Assembly (NCBI GenBank): GCA_017404665.1
Contig: JAFRBX010000030.1
Coordinates: forward strand, 1-64,000
Direction: 5' to 3'
DNA from: Ruminococcus sp.
GTDB lineage: Bacteria; Bacillota; Clostridia; Oscillospirales; Acutalibacteraceae
Length of the DNA stretch: 64,000 bases
Shown: piece after piece, positions 35,815-44,654 of the stretch
How positions within the stretch are numbered: position 1 is the first letter of the stretch
How the letters are laid out: every line of letters begins with the position of its first letter
Notes under the pieces: generated by a model
The model's database searches: none
Seen by the model: the letters and a program-made list of their open reading frames with translations, nothing else
Told to the model about the DNA's origin: nothing
Position numbers and translations under genes: made by a program

Positions 35815-35972
35815 CAGTCATTGCGAACCCTCTTCAAGAGGGTGTGGCAATCTCCACCTTATCACAATCTGTCATTACGAGGGAGCCAACACGCGTGTTG
35901 AGCGACCGCTGCTATCTCATCCTGATTTCAAATTGTCATTGCGAGGGCTTTCGCCCGTGGCAATCTCAACTA
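35815..35972. repeat. ATTGTCATTGCGA repeats between spoIVB and spo0A
   Basis: Three copies or partial copies: 35817-35854 (CATTGCGAACCCTCttcaagAGGGTGTGGCAATC), a variant near 35870-35910, and 35935-35971 (TTGTCATTGCGAGGGC...GTGGCAATCTCAACT). The last touches the end of spoIVB. Confidence 0.8.
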
Positions 35973-36973
35973 ATTGATACCCCGCCGAACTGTTCATAAC
36001 AGCTGAGCATGTTGCCGATGGTGATGCCGTAGCCTTTTTCGGGCGAGTTGACAAACACATGTGTGACCGCGCCGATGAGTCTGCCGTTCTGGACGATCGG
36101 AGAGCCGCTCATGCCCTGTACGATGCCGCCGGTCTTTTCCAGCAGGTTTTCATCCGTCACGCGGATCACCATATTCTGTCCGCTGTTGTCATTCAGGTTC
36201 AGATTCTCGATTTCCACTTCGTATTCTTTGATACCGCTATCGTCCAAGGTAGTGTAAACGGTCGCCTTGCCCAGACGGATATCGCTGTCAAAGGCGCAGG
36301 GGACTTCTTCACCCTCAGGTTCAGCCGTATATCTGCCGTAGACGCCGTAGCCGTTGTTGACGGTCAGCTCGCCGATCTCGTCGTCAGTCATCATGCCGTT
36401 CAGACCGCCCGCGATTCCTTTCTTCGCTTTGGTGATCGATTCGATCTCGGCTTTTACCACCTGACCGCTGCGAAGCGGCATCAGCATGCCCGTGTCCCGG
36501 TCGCAGATGCCGTGACCCAGCGCGCCGAAGCTGTGGGTGCTCTCGTCAAAATAGGTGACGGTGCCCAAGCCTGCTGTCGAATCGCGGATCCACATCCCCG
36601 CCGACCAGCCGCCGTCCTCATCCTGTGAGGGGGTGATCGTCATGGATAAAGGGCTCTTACCCCGCAAAAGGGATAATTCGATATCCGCACCCTCGCTCGA
36701 CCGGATGATATCCTGCAGCTGTTCGTTGGAGGTGATTTCCTCGCCGTTCGCCTGCGTGATGACGTCATTCGGACGGATGCCCGCCTGACGCGCCGGCGCG
36801 TCCTCATCCTCCTTGACGTTGACGACGATCACGCCGCCCGTGTACATCGTCAGACCGAACGGGATACCGCCCAAGCGGACGGTTCTGCGCTCATCCGCCG
36901 CCGACGCAGAGATCACGGGACACAGCAGGACTGCCGCCATCAGCAGACAAACATATCTGATCATCTTCTTCAT
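35966..36973 (-). CDS. spoIVB: SpoIVB peptidase
   Basis: A 335-residue exported serine peptidase. A signal-anchor (about 5-25) is followed by a PDZ domain (GGVIVVNV..ARQAGIRPNDVITQANG) and the S55 domain with ALGHGICDRDTG and the catalytic serine in QGMSGSPIVQNG. In sporulation it is secreted by the forespore and triggers sigma-K activation by cleaving the SpoIVFA brake. It is shorter than the Bacillus protein (about 425 residues) because the region before the PDZ domain is reduced. Confidence 0.95.
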   Translation of the reverse strand: MKKMIRYVCLLMAAVLLCPVISASAADERRTVRLGGIPFGLTMYTGGVIVVNVKEDEDAPARQAGIRPNDVITQANGEEITSNEQLQDIIRSSEGADIELSLLRGKSPLSMTITPSQDEDGGWSAGMWIRDSTAGLGTVTYFDESTHSFGALGHGICDRDTGMLMPLRSGQVVKAEIESITKAKKGIAGGLNGMMTDDEIGELTVNNGYGVYGRYTAEPEGEEVPCAFDSDIRLGKATVYTTLDDSGIKEYEVEIENLNLNDNSGQNMVIRVTDENLLEKTGGIVQGMSGSPIVQNGRLIGAVTHVFVNSPEKGYGITIGNMLSCYEQFGGVSIS

Positions 36974-37222
36974 TCAAACACCTTCTCTTATTCACTTGGA
37001 GCAAGTCGGCTTTTTGCAGGTTGATCCCGACCGACCGATGCTCCGTCAGTAGTATGCGCCGTGTACCGTTTGACACAACAGGAAGGTTCATACAAGCCGC
37101 TTGATAAGCCGATGTCAATCTTTGTTATCATTAAAAATATTATTATCAGTATTTTTTCATATTTATATTGTCAGCGTTTTATTTTGATGTTATACTGAAA
37201 AAAACTGTTATTTTGGTGTATT

Positions 37223-38566
37223 ATGGAAATTCAATTGCCTGCAAACGCGAAGCTGATCATCGAAAAACTGCGGCAAAGCGGCTACAGCTGCTATGCCGTG
37301 GGCGGCTGCGTGCGCGACAGTCTCAGAGGGATCACGCCGCATGACTGGGATTTCACCACCTCCGCAAAGCCCGATGAGATCGAACAGGTTTTTTCAGAGT
37401 ATCAGACGATCGCAGTAGGGAAGAAGTACGGCACCGTAGCGGTCCTGATCGGCGGCGAAATCTTTGAGATCACGACCTACCGCGTGGACGGCGCGTATTC
37501 CGACGCCCGTCATCCCGACGAGGTGCGCTTTTCCGACCGGATACAGGATGATCTGGCGCGGCGGGACTTTACCGTCAACGCCATGGCGTACAACGATGAG
37601 CACGGCTTGATCGATCTGTACGGCGGCAGACAGGATCTTTCCTTCGGTGTGATTCGCTGTGTCGGCGATCCTCAAGAACGCTTTTCGGAGGACGCCTTGC
37701 GGATTATGCGGGCGCTGCGGTTCGCGTCAGTTCTCGGCTTTACCATCGAGCCTCATACGTCCGACGCGATCTTAAAGCAGCGCAAGCTGCTCGGCGGCAT
37801 CGCCTCGGAACGAATCCGCGAGGAGCTTTTGAAGCTTTTGTGCGGAGACAGAGCGGATTTTATCCTGCGGCGTTACCGTTCGGTGATCGCGGTCGTCATT
37901 CCCGAGCTCAAGGGCACCTTTGATTTCGAACAGCACTCAAAGCACCATAACCGCGACGTATACCGTCATATTGTCGCCGCGGTGCATAACGTCGAGCCGG
38001 AGCCCCTGCTGCGCGTGACGATGCTCTTTCATGATATCGGCAAGCCGCTGTCTCAGACAATAGATAAGCACGGCGTCTGTCATTATAAGGGACATCAGAA
38101 GATCGGCGCGGCGATGACGCGCGAGATCCTGCGCCGGCTGTGCATGCCGTCGGTATTCATCGACGAGGTCTGCGACCTGATTCGCTGGCATGACGAGCGC
38201 TTCAAGCCCGATCCCGTGATGCTGAAACAATATCTCAAGCTGCTCGGCGCGGACGCGATGCAAAAGCTCATGCTGGTACAGCGTGCGGATATTCTGGCGC
38301 AGTCGGCATATCTCAGGGAAGAAAAGCTCAGTAATCTGATGGCGGTATCCGAGGAGCTCAACCGCATTATCTCGGCGGGTGAGTGCTACAGCCTGCGTCA
38401 GCTTTCTGTCAGCGGCGCCGATCTGCTGCACAGCGGCTTCTGCACCGGCGTGCGGATCGGTCAGATTCTTGACGCCCTGCTGGACAAGGTCATCGAGGGA
38501 GAGCTCCCGAACGAAAAGGACGCTTTGCTCGATTACGCGAAAAAGACATTTGACAAAGACGCGTGA
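37223..38566 (+). CDS. cca: CCA tRNA nucleotidyltransferase with HD domain
   Basis: A 447-residue class II enzyme: nucleotidyltransferase motifs GGCVRDSLRG and HDWDFTTSA (about 27-46), RRDFTVNAMAYN and ERFSEDALRIMRALRFA, then an HD domain with LFHDIGKP and IRWHDERF. It adds or repairs the CCA end of tRNAs. Its final codons contain the -35 box of the rnpB promoter, so the two genes overlap functionally. Confidence 0.95.
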   Translation: MEIQLPANAKLIIEKLRQSGYSCYAVGGCVRDSLRGITPHDWDFTTSAKPDEIEQVFSEYQTIAVGKKYGTVAVLIGGEIFEITTYRVDGAYSDARHPDEVRFSDRIQDDLARRDFTVNAMAYNDEHGLIDLYGGRQDLSFGVIRCVGDPQERFSEDALRIMRALRFASVLGFTIEPHTSDAILKQRKLLGGIASERIREELLKLLCGDRADFILRRYRSVIAVVIPELKGTFDFEQHSKHHNRDVYRHIVAAVHNVEPEPLLRVTMLFHDIGKPLSQTIDKHGVCHYKGHQKIGAAMTREILRRLCMPSVFIDEVCDLIRWHDERFKPDPVMLKQYLKLLGADAMQKLMLVQRADILAQSAYLREEKLSNLMAVSEELNRIISAGECYSLRQLSVSGADLLHSGFCTGVRIGQILDALLDKVIEGELPNEKDALLDYAKKTFDKDA

Positions 38567-38578
38567 ACCGATTATAAT
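38550..38578 (+). promoter_or_regulatory. rnpB promoter embedded in the end of cca
   Basis: A perfect TTGACA (38550-38555), 17 nt and a perfect TATAAT (38573-38578). The -35 box lies inside the last codons of cca and the spacer contains the cca stop codon. The predicted start agrees with the 5' end of the RNA at about 38587. Confidence 0.93.
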
Positions 38579-38586
38579 GGAATCCC

Positions 38587-38969
38587 GAGTAAATCAGGCA
38601 GTCGCGGGCGAGCGCCGAAAGGCTCCGCCCGAGGAAAGTCCGGGCTTCACAGAGCGAGGATAACGGCTAACGGCCGCCGGGGGCGACCCCAGGGAAAGTG
38701 CAACAGAAAATTACCGCGAATCGTTTGATATTGTAGGGGAGGGGCTTGCTCCTCCCGCAGAATAGCGACGACGCAAGGGTGGAAAGGCGAGGTAAGAGCT
38801 CACCGGGGTAACGGAGACGTTACCGCCGTGTAAACCCTATCCGAAGCAACACCGCGGAGGGACAATAAGCCTGCTCGGCTGTCCCGTGGAGGTGGCACCG
38901 AGCCGACGCGGCAACGCGCGGCCAAGATAGATGACTGCCCGATACAGAACCCGGCTTATAGATTTACTC
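38587..38969 (+). ncRNA. rnpB: RNase P RNA, class A
   Basis: The ends pair (GAGTAAATC at 38587 with GATTTACTC at 38961-38969, helix P1). Conserved core stretches are present in order: GAGGAAAGTCCGGGCT, AGTGCAACAGAAA, GGTAAGAGCTCACCG, GTAAACCCTATCCG and the final ATACAGAACCCGGCTTATA. This is the catalytic RNA that trims tRNA 5' leaders. The helix P12 region (about 38715-38775) is lengthened by a GTAGGGGAGGGGCttGCTCCTCCC hairpin related to a dispersed repeat. Confidence 0.96.
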
Positions 38970-38972
38970 GCC

Positions 38973-39208
38973 GCAAATGCTCCCTTCGGGGCGATGTCGT
39001 CAACTTAAGGTGAAAATGCTCATACAGCCCTCACAGCGTTTGCGGAGGGTGCCCGTAAGGGCGGGAGGGTCGACATGGTAGAAACGAATCAATATCATCT
39101 ATGTCTTTCGTTTCAGCCGGGGCTACCCCTCTGTATCTCCCCTTACGCAGGGGAGACTTAGCGCTGCAATTTCTTAAGTTGACGACATTGCCCTTCGGGG
39201 GCATTTGC
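38973..39208. repeat. MITE-like inverted-repeat element after rnpB
   Basis: The left arm (38973-39009) starts GCAAATGCTCCCTTCGGGG and ends GTCGTCAACTTAAG. The right arm (39173-39208) is its near-perfect inverse. The 160 nt between hold G-rich hairpins (GTGCCCGTAAGGGCG, CCCCTTACGCAGGGG) and no gene. It lies 3 nt behind the 3' end of RNase P RNA. The rest of the gap to 39494 is AT-rich. Confidence 0.85.
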
Positions 39209-39370
39209 TCTTTATCGGTTGAATCTATATCTAGTATGTCGTCTTTTGTCAACAACAAGCGGCATGGAAATGTTTACAAAAAATGATATATTTTCTTGTG
39301 CAATTATTAAAAGGTTGTAACGAAAAGGCAAGAAAAGTATCAAAAATTTAAATTTTCTTACAAAAAAGGG

Positions 39371-39399
39371 TTGTTTTTTTTCGAATAACGTATTATAAT
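39371..39399 (+). promoter_or_regulatory. Promoter of the XRE regulator gene
   Basis: TTGTTT at 39371-39376, a 17-nt spacer and a perfect TATAAT at 39394-39399. Confidence 0.75.
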
Positions 39400-39494
39400 A
39401 CAGATACATTAGCTTTTTACGTTTAAAGAATTTCAATGCGGAATTATTTAAAAGAAATTATTATCAACGATTCGGATAGATTTGGGGAGATAAA

Positions 39495-39746
39495 ATGAGA
39501 CTTCGTAAACAGGAATTAGGCGATCGCAACCTCGTAGGCGCGCGCGTTGAAGCAGCGCGCAAGAAAAAGGGTATGAAACAAAAGGAGCTGCTCGCTCAGC
39601 TGCAGGTCAACGGCGTAGACATGAACGCTTCGGGTCTTTCGAAGCTGGAAGGTCAGATCCGATTCGTGACCGACGTCGAGCTGGTAGCGCTGGCGGATAT
39701 CCTCGAGGTCAGCGTAGACTTCCTGCTCGGACGTGCCCAGCAGTAA
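39495..39746 (+). CDS. XRE-family helix-turn-helix regulator
   Basis: An 83-residue protein that is nearly all one Cro/cI-type HTH domain: GARVEAARKKKGMKQKELLAQL, then MNASGLSKLEGQIRFVTDVELVALADIL and VDFLLGR. The sequence between helices 2 and 3 is a few residues longer than usual (QVNGVDMNASG). GGGGAGA precedes the ATG. It is a single gene between its promoter and terminator, with unknown target. Confidence 0.88.
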   Translation: MRLRKQELGDRNLVGARVEAARKKKGMKQKELLAQLQVNGVDMNASGLSKLEGQIRFVTDVELVALADILEVSVDFLLGRAQQ

Positions 39747-39792
39747 AACTCAATACGACATTTTCCAAGCATTTTGGTTTCTGTTTTTTCAG

Positions 39793-39825
39793 ACGGCAGG
39801 TCCTTCGGGGCCTGTCGTTTGAATT
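39793..39825 (+). terminator. Hairpin terminator after the XRE gene
   Basis: ACGGCAGGTCC-TTCG-GGGCCTGTCGT with two wobble pairs, followed by TTTGAATTT. Confidence 0.65.
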
Positions 39826-39939
39826 TATACAAAAATGTCATTGCGGGGATTCGGTATAAACGCCGAAGCTGAAATCTCGCCGCATAAAAGCGGATCGGCA
39901 TCAAACACTAATCTTATCTGTATTTTGGTTGGTGATGGT

Positions 39940-40944
39940 GTGAAGACCCGTTTTTTCGCGGATAAGCCGCGGCTCGTTTTCTTTTTGTGCTATACATTAT
40001 TATTCATTCTTGCGGTCCGGACAGCGGCGTTTGTCCTGCCATTTGTGATCGCGCTGCTGCTGGCTGTCGTGATGAAGCCGCTGTTTGACTATTTCAAGTC
40101 GCATTTCCGCTTTCGCTCATCTTTCGCCGCGACGGCTGTCACGCTGCTTATTTTCTGCGCGCTTTTTGCAGCGGCGGGCTTTCTGCTGTATTTGATCGTG
40201 CGGCAGGCGCTCAGTCTGATGACAGATTATCACGACGAGATCGCTGCCTATGTCTATTCGCCGAAGCTGTTTGATACACTCAAAGAAAACCTGCTGTCCG
40301 GCAGTCTGCTGACAACGGCGTCTTCTGTCGCCAAAACGCTTTTTCAGGCGGTACCGCTGGCGATCACTGCCGTTGTCATCACCTTTGCGCTGACCGTGTT
40401 TTTTCTGCATCATCTCGAAGAGCTCCGCGACAGGCTGCTTCACAGAGCGGGGGAGTACCGTAACCTGCTCGCCGATGTTTTTCATATCGCTTATTCCATG
40501 GTGCGGCGGTTCATCCGCTCCTATCTGATCCTGTACGTGATCACCTTTGCCGAAGCTGTATTTATCTTTTATCTGACCGGCGTCGAATATCCGCTGGCGT
40601 TCGCGTTCATCACCGCCGTCGCGGATATTCTTCCCGTGCTGGGACCGGGCGTCGTTTACGTGCCGCTCGCGATCGTATTTATTCTGCAAAAGAATTATAT
40701 TGGCGGTATCTTTCTGCTTCTGTATTTTCTGCTGACGGTGATCCTGCGACAGATCATCGAGCCGCGGATCGTATCGGGCAGCGTCAAGGTGCATCCCCTG
40801 ACGGTGCTGGCGGCGATCTACTTCTCCATCGTCAGCATGAACATCTGGGTGCTGTTCTACGTCGTCAGCGTTTTCATGGTGTTCCGTGTACTCAACACAG
40901 CGGGCGCGTTTGAAAAATCACCGCAGACAGCGCATAACAGTTGA
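39940..40944 (+). CDS. AI-2E/PerM-family membrane protein
   Basis: About 334 residues with seven or eight membrane segments, an extended soluble loop after the third, and the family's C-terminal region (YPLAFAFITAVADILPVLGPG, then ILRQIIEPRIV, LTVLAAIYFS). Members export small molecules or ions, and some (YtvI) are sporulation-related. GTG 39940 is chosen because the frame upstream of it is dispersed-repeat sequence, although its GGTGAT SD is weak. The last codons contain part of the next promoter. Confidence 0.85.
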   Translation: MKTRFFADKPRLVFFLCYTLLFILAVRTAAFVLPFVIALLLAVVMKPLFDYFKSHFRFRSSFAATAVTLLIFCALFAAAGFLLYLIVRQALSLMTDYHDEIAAYVYSPKLFDTLKENLLSGSLLTTASSVAKTLFQAVPLAITAVVITFALTVFFLHHLEELRDRLLHRAGEYRNLLADVFHIAYSMVRRFIRSYLILYVITFAEAVFIFYLTGVEYPLAFAFITAVADILPVLGPGVVYVPLAIVFILQKNYIGGIFLLLYFLLTVILRQIIEPRIVSGSVKVHPLTVLAAIYFSIVSMNIWVLFYVVSVFMVFRVLNTAGAFEKSPQTAHNS

Positions 40945-40968
40945 TATTTGGAAAAAACCGAGTATAAT
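40941..40968 (+). promoter_or_regulatory. Promoter of murD
   Basis: TTGATA at 40941-40946, a 16-nt spacer and TATAAT at 40963-40968. The -35 box overlaps the stop codon of the AI-2E-family gene. Confidence 0.75.
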
Positions 40969-41009
40969 ATAATTGTACAATGAGAATTCTGTGCTTTCGG
41001 AGGGGAAAC

Positions 41010-42398
41010 ATGAAACAGAGTATCGCATCATTTTTCGCGTCGATCAACGGCAAGCGTATCGCGCTGATCGGCATGGGCCGCAGCCATATGCCGCTGATCC
41101 CGCTGTTCACCAAATACGGCGCGACGGTCATCGCCTGCGATCAGCGTGATGAAGAAGCGCTGGGCGCGATCGCGGAAAAAGCCAAAGCCGACGGCGCCGT
41201 TCTTTCCGTCGGCGAGCACTACCTCGACGATATCGACGTCGATATCGCGCTCAGGACGCCCGGCATGCGCTTTTACTGCGACGAGCTCAATGCTCTGCGT
41301 GAAAAGGGCGTGACCATCAGCTCCGAAATGGAGATATTTTTCGACATCTGTCCTTGCAAAATTTTCGCGGTGACCGGCTCAGACGGCAAGACGACCACCA
41401 CTACCATCATTTCCGAAATGCTGAAAGCGGAGGGCTATCACGTACATATCGGCGGCAACATCGGCAAGCCGCTTCTGCCCGAGATCGAGACCATCGCCCC
41501 CTCGGACGTCTGCGTGGTGGAGCTGTCCTCCTTCCAGCTGATCTCGATGCGCCAAAGTCCCGACGTCGCTGTCGTGACTAACCTCGCGCCCAACCACCTT
41601 GATATCCACAAGGATATGGAGGAGTACATCGAAGCCAAGAGAAATATTATTCTATATCAGAATGAAAAGCAGAAGGCAGTTCTGAATTACGATAATGAGA
41701 TCACCCGTTTATTCGATCTGAGCTGTGAGGGAGAGGTCGTTTTCTTCTCGCGCCGCAAAAAGCTCCGCCGCGGCGCGTATCTTGACGGCGACATCATCAC
41801 CTATGCCGAGGACGGCAAGCTCTATGACGTGCTCGATATCCGTGATATCAGGATCCCCGGGATGCACAATGTCGAGAACTACATGACCGCCATTTGCGCG
41901 GTGTGGGGTGACGTCAGCGTTGACTGCATTCGCAAGGTCGCCCGCGAATTCGGCGGCGTGGAGCACCGCGCGGAGTTCGTGCGAGAGTTAGACGGAGTGA
42001 AATATTTCAACGATTCCATCGCCTCCAGCCCGACCCGCACCGCCAGCGGTACCTTATCTCTCTATGATTTCAAGATCATTCTGATCGCGGGCGGCTATGA
42101 TAAGCATCTGGATTATACTGAGCTCGGCGACGTGATCTGCGACAAGGTCAAGATCGCGATCCTCATGGGCGCTACCGCCGATAAGATCGAGGCGGCGATC
42201 AAAGGATCACCGAAATATGCTGAGGGAAATCCCGTGATCTTCCGTGTAAAAGATATGGAGGAAGCGGTAAACTGCGCGCATGAGAACGCCGTAAAGGGCG
42301 ATATCGTTTCGATGTCCCCCGCGTCGGCGAGCTTTGACCTGTACAAGGACTTCGACGCCCGCGGCAAGCACTTCAAAGCGCTGGTCAACGCCTTATGA
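41010..42398 (+). CDS. murD: UDP-N-acetylmuramoylalanine-D-glutamate ligase
   Basis: A 462-residue Mur ligase. N-terminal IALIGMGRSHMPLI binds the UDP part, the ATP loop is VTGSDGKTTTTT (about 118-129), and ELSSFQL, NLAPNHLDIH, GVEHRAEFV, NDSIASSPT and the C-terminal SPASASFDLYKDFDARGKHF are all MurD features. It adds D-Glu in peptidoglycan synthesis. ATG 41010 behind GGAGGGG is preferred over ATG 40980. It stands alone, not in a dcw cluster, and may be a second copy. Confidence 0.93.
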   Translation: MKQSIASFFASINGKRIALIGMGRSHMPLIPLFTKYGATVIACDQRDEEALGAIAEKAKADGAVLSVGEHYLDDIDVDIALRTPGMRFYCDELNALREKGVTISSEMEIFFDICPCKIFAVTGSDGKTTTTTIISEMLKAEGYHVHIGGNIGKPLLPEIETIAPSDVCVVELSSFQLISMRQSPDVAVVTNLAPNHLDIHKDMEEYIEAKRNIILYQNEKQKAVLNYDNEITRLFDLSCEGEVVFFSRRKKLRRGAYLDGDIITYAEDGKLYDVLDIRDIRIPGMHNVENYMTAICAVWGDVSVDCIRKVAREFGGVEHRAEFVRELDGVKYFNDSIASSPTRTASGTLSLYDFKIILIAGGYDKHLDYTELGDVICDKVKIAILMGATADKIEAAIKGSPKYAEGNPVIFRVKDMEEAVNCAHENAVKGDIVSMSPASASFDLYKDFDARGKHFKALVNAL

Positions 42399-43288
42399 TC
42401 CGACAGATTCAGGCTCCCTTTGGTAAAGGTACCCCCGCTGGGGGAATGTCCGAAGGACAAGGGGGGAGCCGCTTCCGGCGAGGAGGCTGTCAGCGTAAGC
42501 TGACTGAGGAATTGCATAATTGTCCGAAGCAAAGCCGAGAAACCAATAACGATACACATTTATCTTTGCTCCAAACAGCAGATCCCTTCTACACCCGTAT
42601 CCTCTCGCTGTACGAATCCTACGGCGGAGGATATGCTTTTGTCGGCTTCTGGGTGCAGGAGATCGACGGAACGATCGCCGCCGCAATCTCCCGCTTTGAG
42701 GATAAGTTCAGCCTGTACCTGACAGCGGAAGCGGATTTGGAAGAGATCGCTGCGTTCCTGCGCTTTCAGGGCGCGGGAGCCGTCATGGCCGCGCGCGGTT
42801 TTTCGCTTGATTTACACGCGGATCATGTGATAGAAGGGCAGGTTCTGCGCTATAACGGAGAACAATATAATTCCGGATTAGAATTATATTCACCTGAAGT
42901 CAAGCCTCTGTACACGCTGCTGCAAAGCTGTGAGAGCGACATCTTCCGCGTGCCGGAATACATGAGCTTTCTGTCCGACGTGACCCACCGCCGCAATTGC
43001 GGCAAATGCGCCGTTCTGGGAACGGACGTCGGCGGGACGCTGGCGTCGGCTGTGATGACGGTATCGGAAACCGAATATGCCGCCATCCTCGGCGCAGTGG
43101 CGACCCGGTCCGACTGCCGCCGCAGAGGGCTTTCCCGCGAGCTGGTGCGCACGCTCGCGTCGCGTATCACCGCGCAGGGCAGAGCCGTCTATGTGTTCAG
43201 CGCGAGCGAGGCGAACACAAAATTTTATCAGAACTCCGGTTTCGAGATCGTCGCCGGATTCAGAGAGATGTTAGGCTCCCTTTGGTAA
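42395..43288 (+). CDS. GNAT acetyltransferase with repeat-encoded N-terminus
   Basis: A 297-residue frame starting at an ATGA overlap with murD. The C-terminal part is a GNAT fold (AAILGAVATRSDCRRRGLSRELVRTL, with the R-x-x-G-x-S acetyl-CoA loop, and ASEANTKFYQNSGF). Residues 7-50 are encoded by a dispersed repeat (42411-42543) that happens to stay open, and the last codons (LGSLW) come from the next copy. If the repeat is not translated, TTG 42566 would give 240 residues (LLQTADPFYTRIL...). The substrate is unknown. Confidence 0.75.
   Translation: MIRQIQAPFGKGTPAGGMSEGQGGSRFRRGGCQRKLTEELHNCPKQSRETNNDTHLSLLQTADPFYTRILSLYESYGGGYAFVGFWVQEIDGTIAAAISRFEDKFSLYLTAEADLEEIAAFLRFQGAGAVMAARGFSLDLHADHVIEGQVLRYNGEQYNSGLELYSPEVKPLYTLLQSCESDIFRVPEYMSFLSDVTHRRNCGKCAVLGTDVGGTLASAVMTVSETEYAAILGAVATRSDCRRRGLSRELVRTLASRITAQGRAVYVFSASEANTKFYQNSGFEIVAGFREMLGSLW
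42411..42543. repeat. Dispersed repeat inside a coding frame
   Basis: AGGCTCCCTTTGGTAAAG, a G/C hairpin (CCCCCGCTGGGGG), GACTGAGGAATTGCATAATT and an end CCGAAGCAAAGCCGAGAAACC. It shares its layout with 8159-8233 and 43272-43350, and lies in the 5' part of the GNAT frame without a stop codon. Confidence 0.8.
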
Positions 43289-43350
43289 AGGGAGCTGTCG
43301 CCCAAAGGCGACTGAGGGATTGAATAATTGATTGACCGAAGGGAGAAACC
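43272..43350. repeat. Dispersed repeat supplying a ribosome binding site
   Basis: Third copy of the CTCCCTTTGGTAAAGGGAG family. It contains the stop codon region of the GNAT gene, and its end (CCGAAGGGAGAAACC) forms the Shine-Dalgarno of the next gene. Confidence 0.75.
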
Positions 43351-43352
43351 AT

Positions 43353-44609
43353 ATGAAAAACTTATTTGAAATCGATGAAAAAATCCTTACCGCCGCCGAC
43401 AAGGCGATGGAACTGTGCAAAGAGCATTTTGAAGAGATCGAAGCTGTCAAGGAGTATCAGCAGCAGAAAATGCTCAAGGCGTTTCAGGAATACAATGTCA
43501 GCGAGAGCATGTTTGCGGGTTCGACGGGCTACGGCTTTGACGACCGCGGGCGTGACACGCTTGACAAGATATATGCCTACGTTTTCGACGCCGAGGACGC
43601 CTTGGCGCGCCATCACTTCATGAGCGGCACCCACACCCTGACGGTCGCGCTGTTTGGCATGCTGCGTCCGGGGGATGAGATGCTCTGCGTCACCGGCACG
43701 CCGTATGATACGATACAGCCCGTGATCGGCATCACCCCCTGCAGCGGTTCTCTGAAGGATTTCGGCGTGCAATACAGCGAGGTCGCCTTATTGTCCGACG
43801 GCACGGTCGATCTTCAGGGCGTCAAAAAAGCCGTCTCCGAAAAGAAGCCGAAGATGGTCTACATCCAGCGCAGCAAGGGCTACGCTCGCAGACCGTCTCT
43901 GCGGATCAAAGAGGTCAAAGAGATCTGTGATATCGTCAAGCCGCTGTCACCCGATACCATTATTATGCTCGACAACTGCTACGGCGAGTTCACCGAGGTC
44001 GAGTCGCCGATCACCGTCGGCGTCGATATCATGGCGGGCTCGATGATCAAGAACGCCGGCGGCGGCATCGCGCCTACCGGCGGCTATATCGCGGGCCGTG
44101 CCGATCTTGTGGAGCTGTGCTCCTACCGGCTGACCGCTCCCGGCACCGGCAGAGAGCTGGGCTGTACGCTCGGCGTGCTCCGTGAGATGTATCTCGGCGC
44201 CTATCACGCGCCTGTCGCGACAGCGGAGGCGCTGAAAACCGCCGTGTTCGCTTCGGCGCTGTTTGAGGTGCTGGGCTATGACGTGGAACCGAGCTATCAA
44301 AAGCGCCGCGGCGATATCATCGACGTGATCACCCTCGGCTCTCCCGAAAAGCTGTGCGCCTTCTGCCGCGGCATCCAGAGCGGTTCGCCCATCGACAGCT
44401 TTGTCGCGCCGCAGCCCTCGCCGATGCCCGGATACGACAGCGAGGTCATCATGGCGGCGGGCGCCTTTACGCTCGGCTCCTCCATCGAGATCAGCGCTGA
44501 CGGACCTCTCAGAGAACCGTACGCGGTGTATCTACAGGGCGGCATCTCCTTCGCCACCGCAAAAATCAGCGTCATGCTCGCGGCGCAGGAGGTCGAAAAG
44601 GTACAATAA
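43353..44609 (+). CDS. Methionine gamma-lyase family (aluminium-resistance-like) PLP protein
   Basis: A 418-residue PLP enzyme of the family once called aluminium resistance protein. STGYGFDDRGRDTLDKIYA, FMSGTHTLTVALFGML, ILKNAG-type SMIKNAGGGIAPTGGYI (the PLP-binding lysine) and PGTGRELGCTLG are visible, as is the terminal APQPSPMPGYDSEVIMA. ATG 43353 follows GAAGGGAG. The reaction is presumed to be C-S lyase chemistry on methionine or cystathionine-like substrates. The physiological substrate is uncertain. Confidence 0.88.
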   Translation: MKNLFEIDEKILTAADKAMELCKEHFEEIEAVKEYQQQKMLKAFQEYNVSESMFAGSTGYGFDDRGRDTLDKIYAYVFDAEDALARHHFMSGTHTLTVALFGMLRPGDEMLCVTGTPYDTIQPVIGITPCSGSLKDFGVQYSEVALLSDGTVDLQGVKKAVSEKKPKMVYIQRSKGYARRPSLRIKEVKEICDIVKPLSPDTIIMLDNCYGEFTEVESPITVGVDIMAGSMIKNAGGGIAPTGGYIAGRADLVELCSYRLTAPGTGRELGCTLGVLREMYLGAYHAPVATAEALKTAVFASALFEVLGYDVEPSYQKRRGDIIDVITLGSPEKLCAFCRGIQSGSPIDSFVAPQPSPMPGYDSEVIMAAGAFTLGSSIEISADGPLREPYAVYLQGGISFATAKISVMLAAQEVEKVQ

Positions 44610-44616
44610 AATGAAA

Positions 44617-44648
44617 AAGCACTTCATCGCTGTGAAGTGCTTCTTTAT
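44617..44648 (+). terminator. Intrinsic terminator
   Basis: AAGCACTTCA-tcgctg-TGAAGTGCTT, a perfect 10-bp stem, followed by CTTTATT. Confidence 0.88.
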
Positions 44649-44654
44649 TACAAA

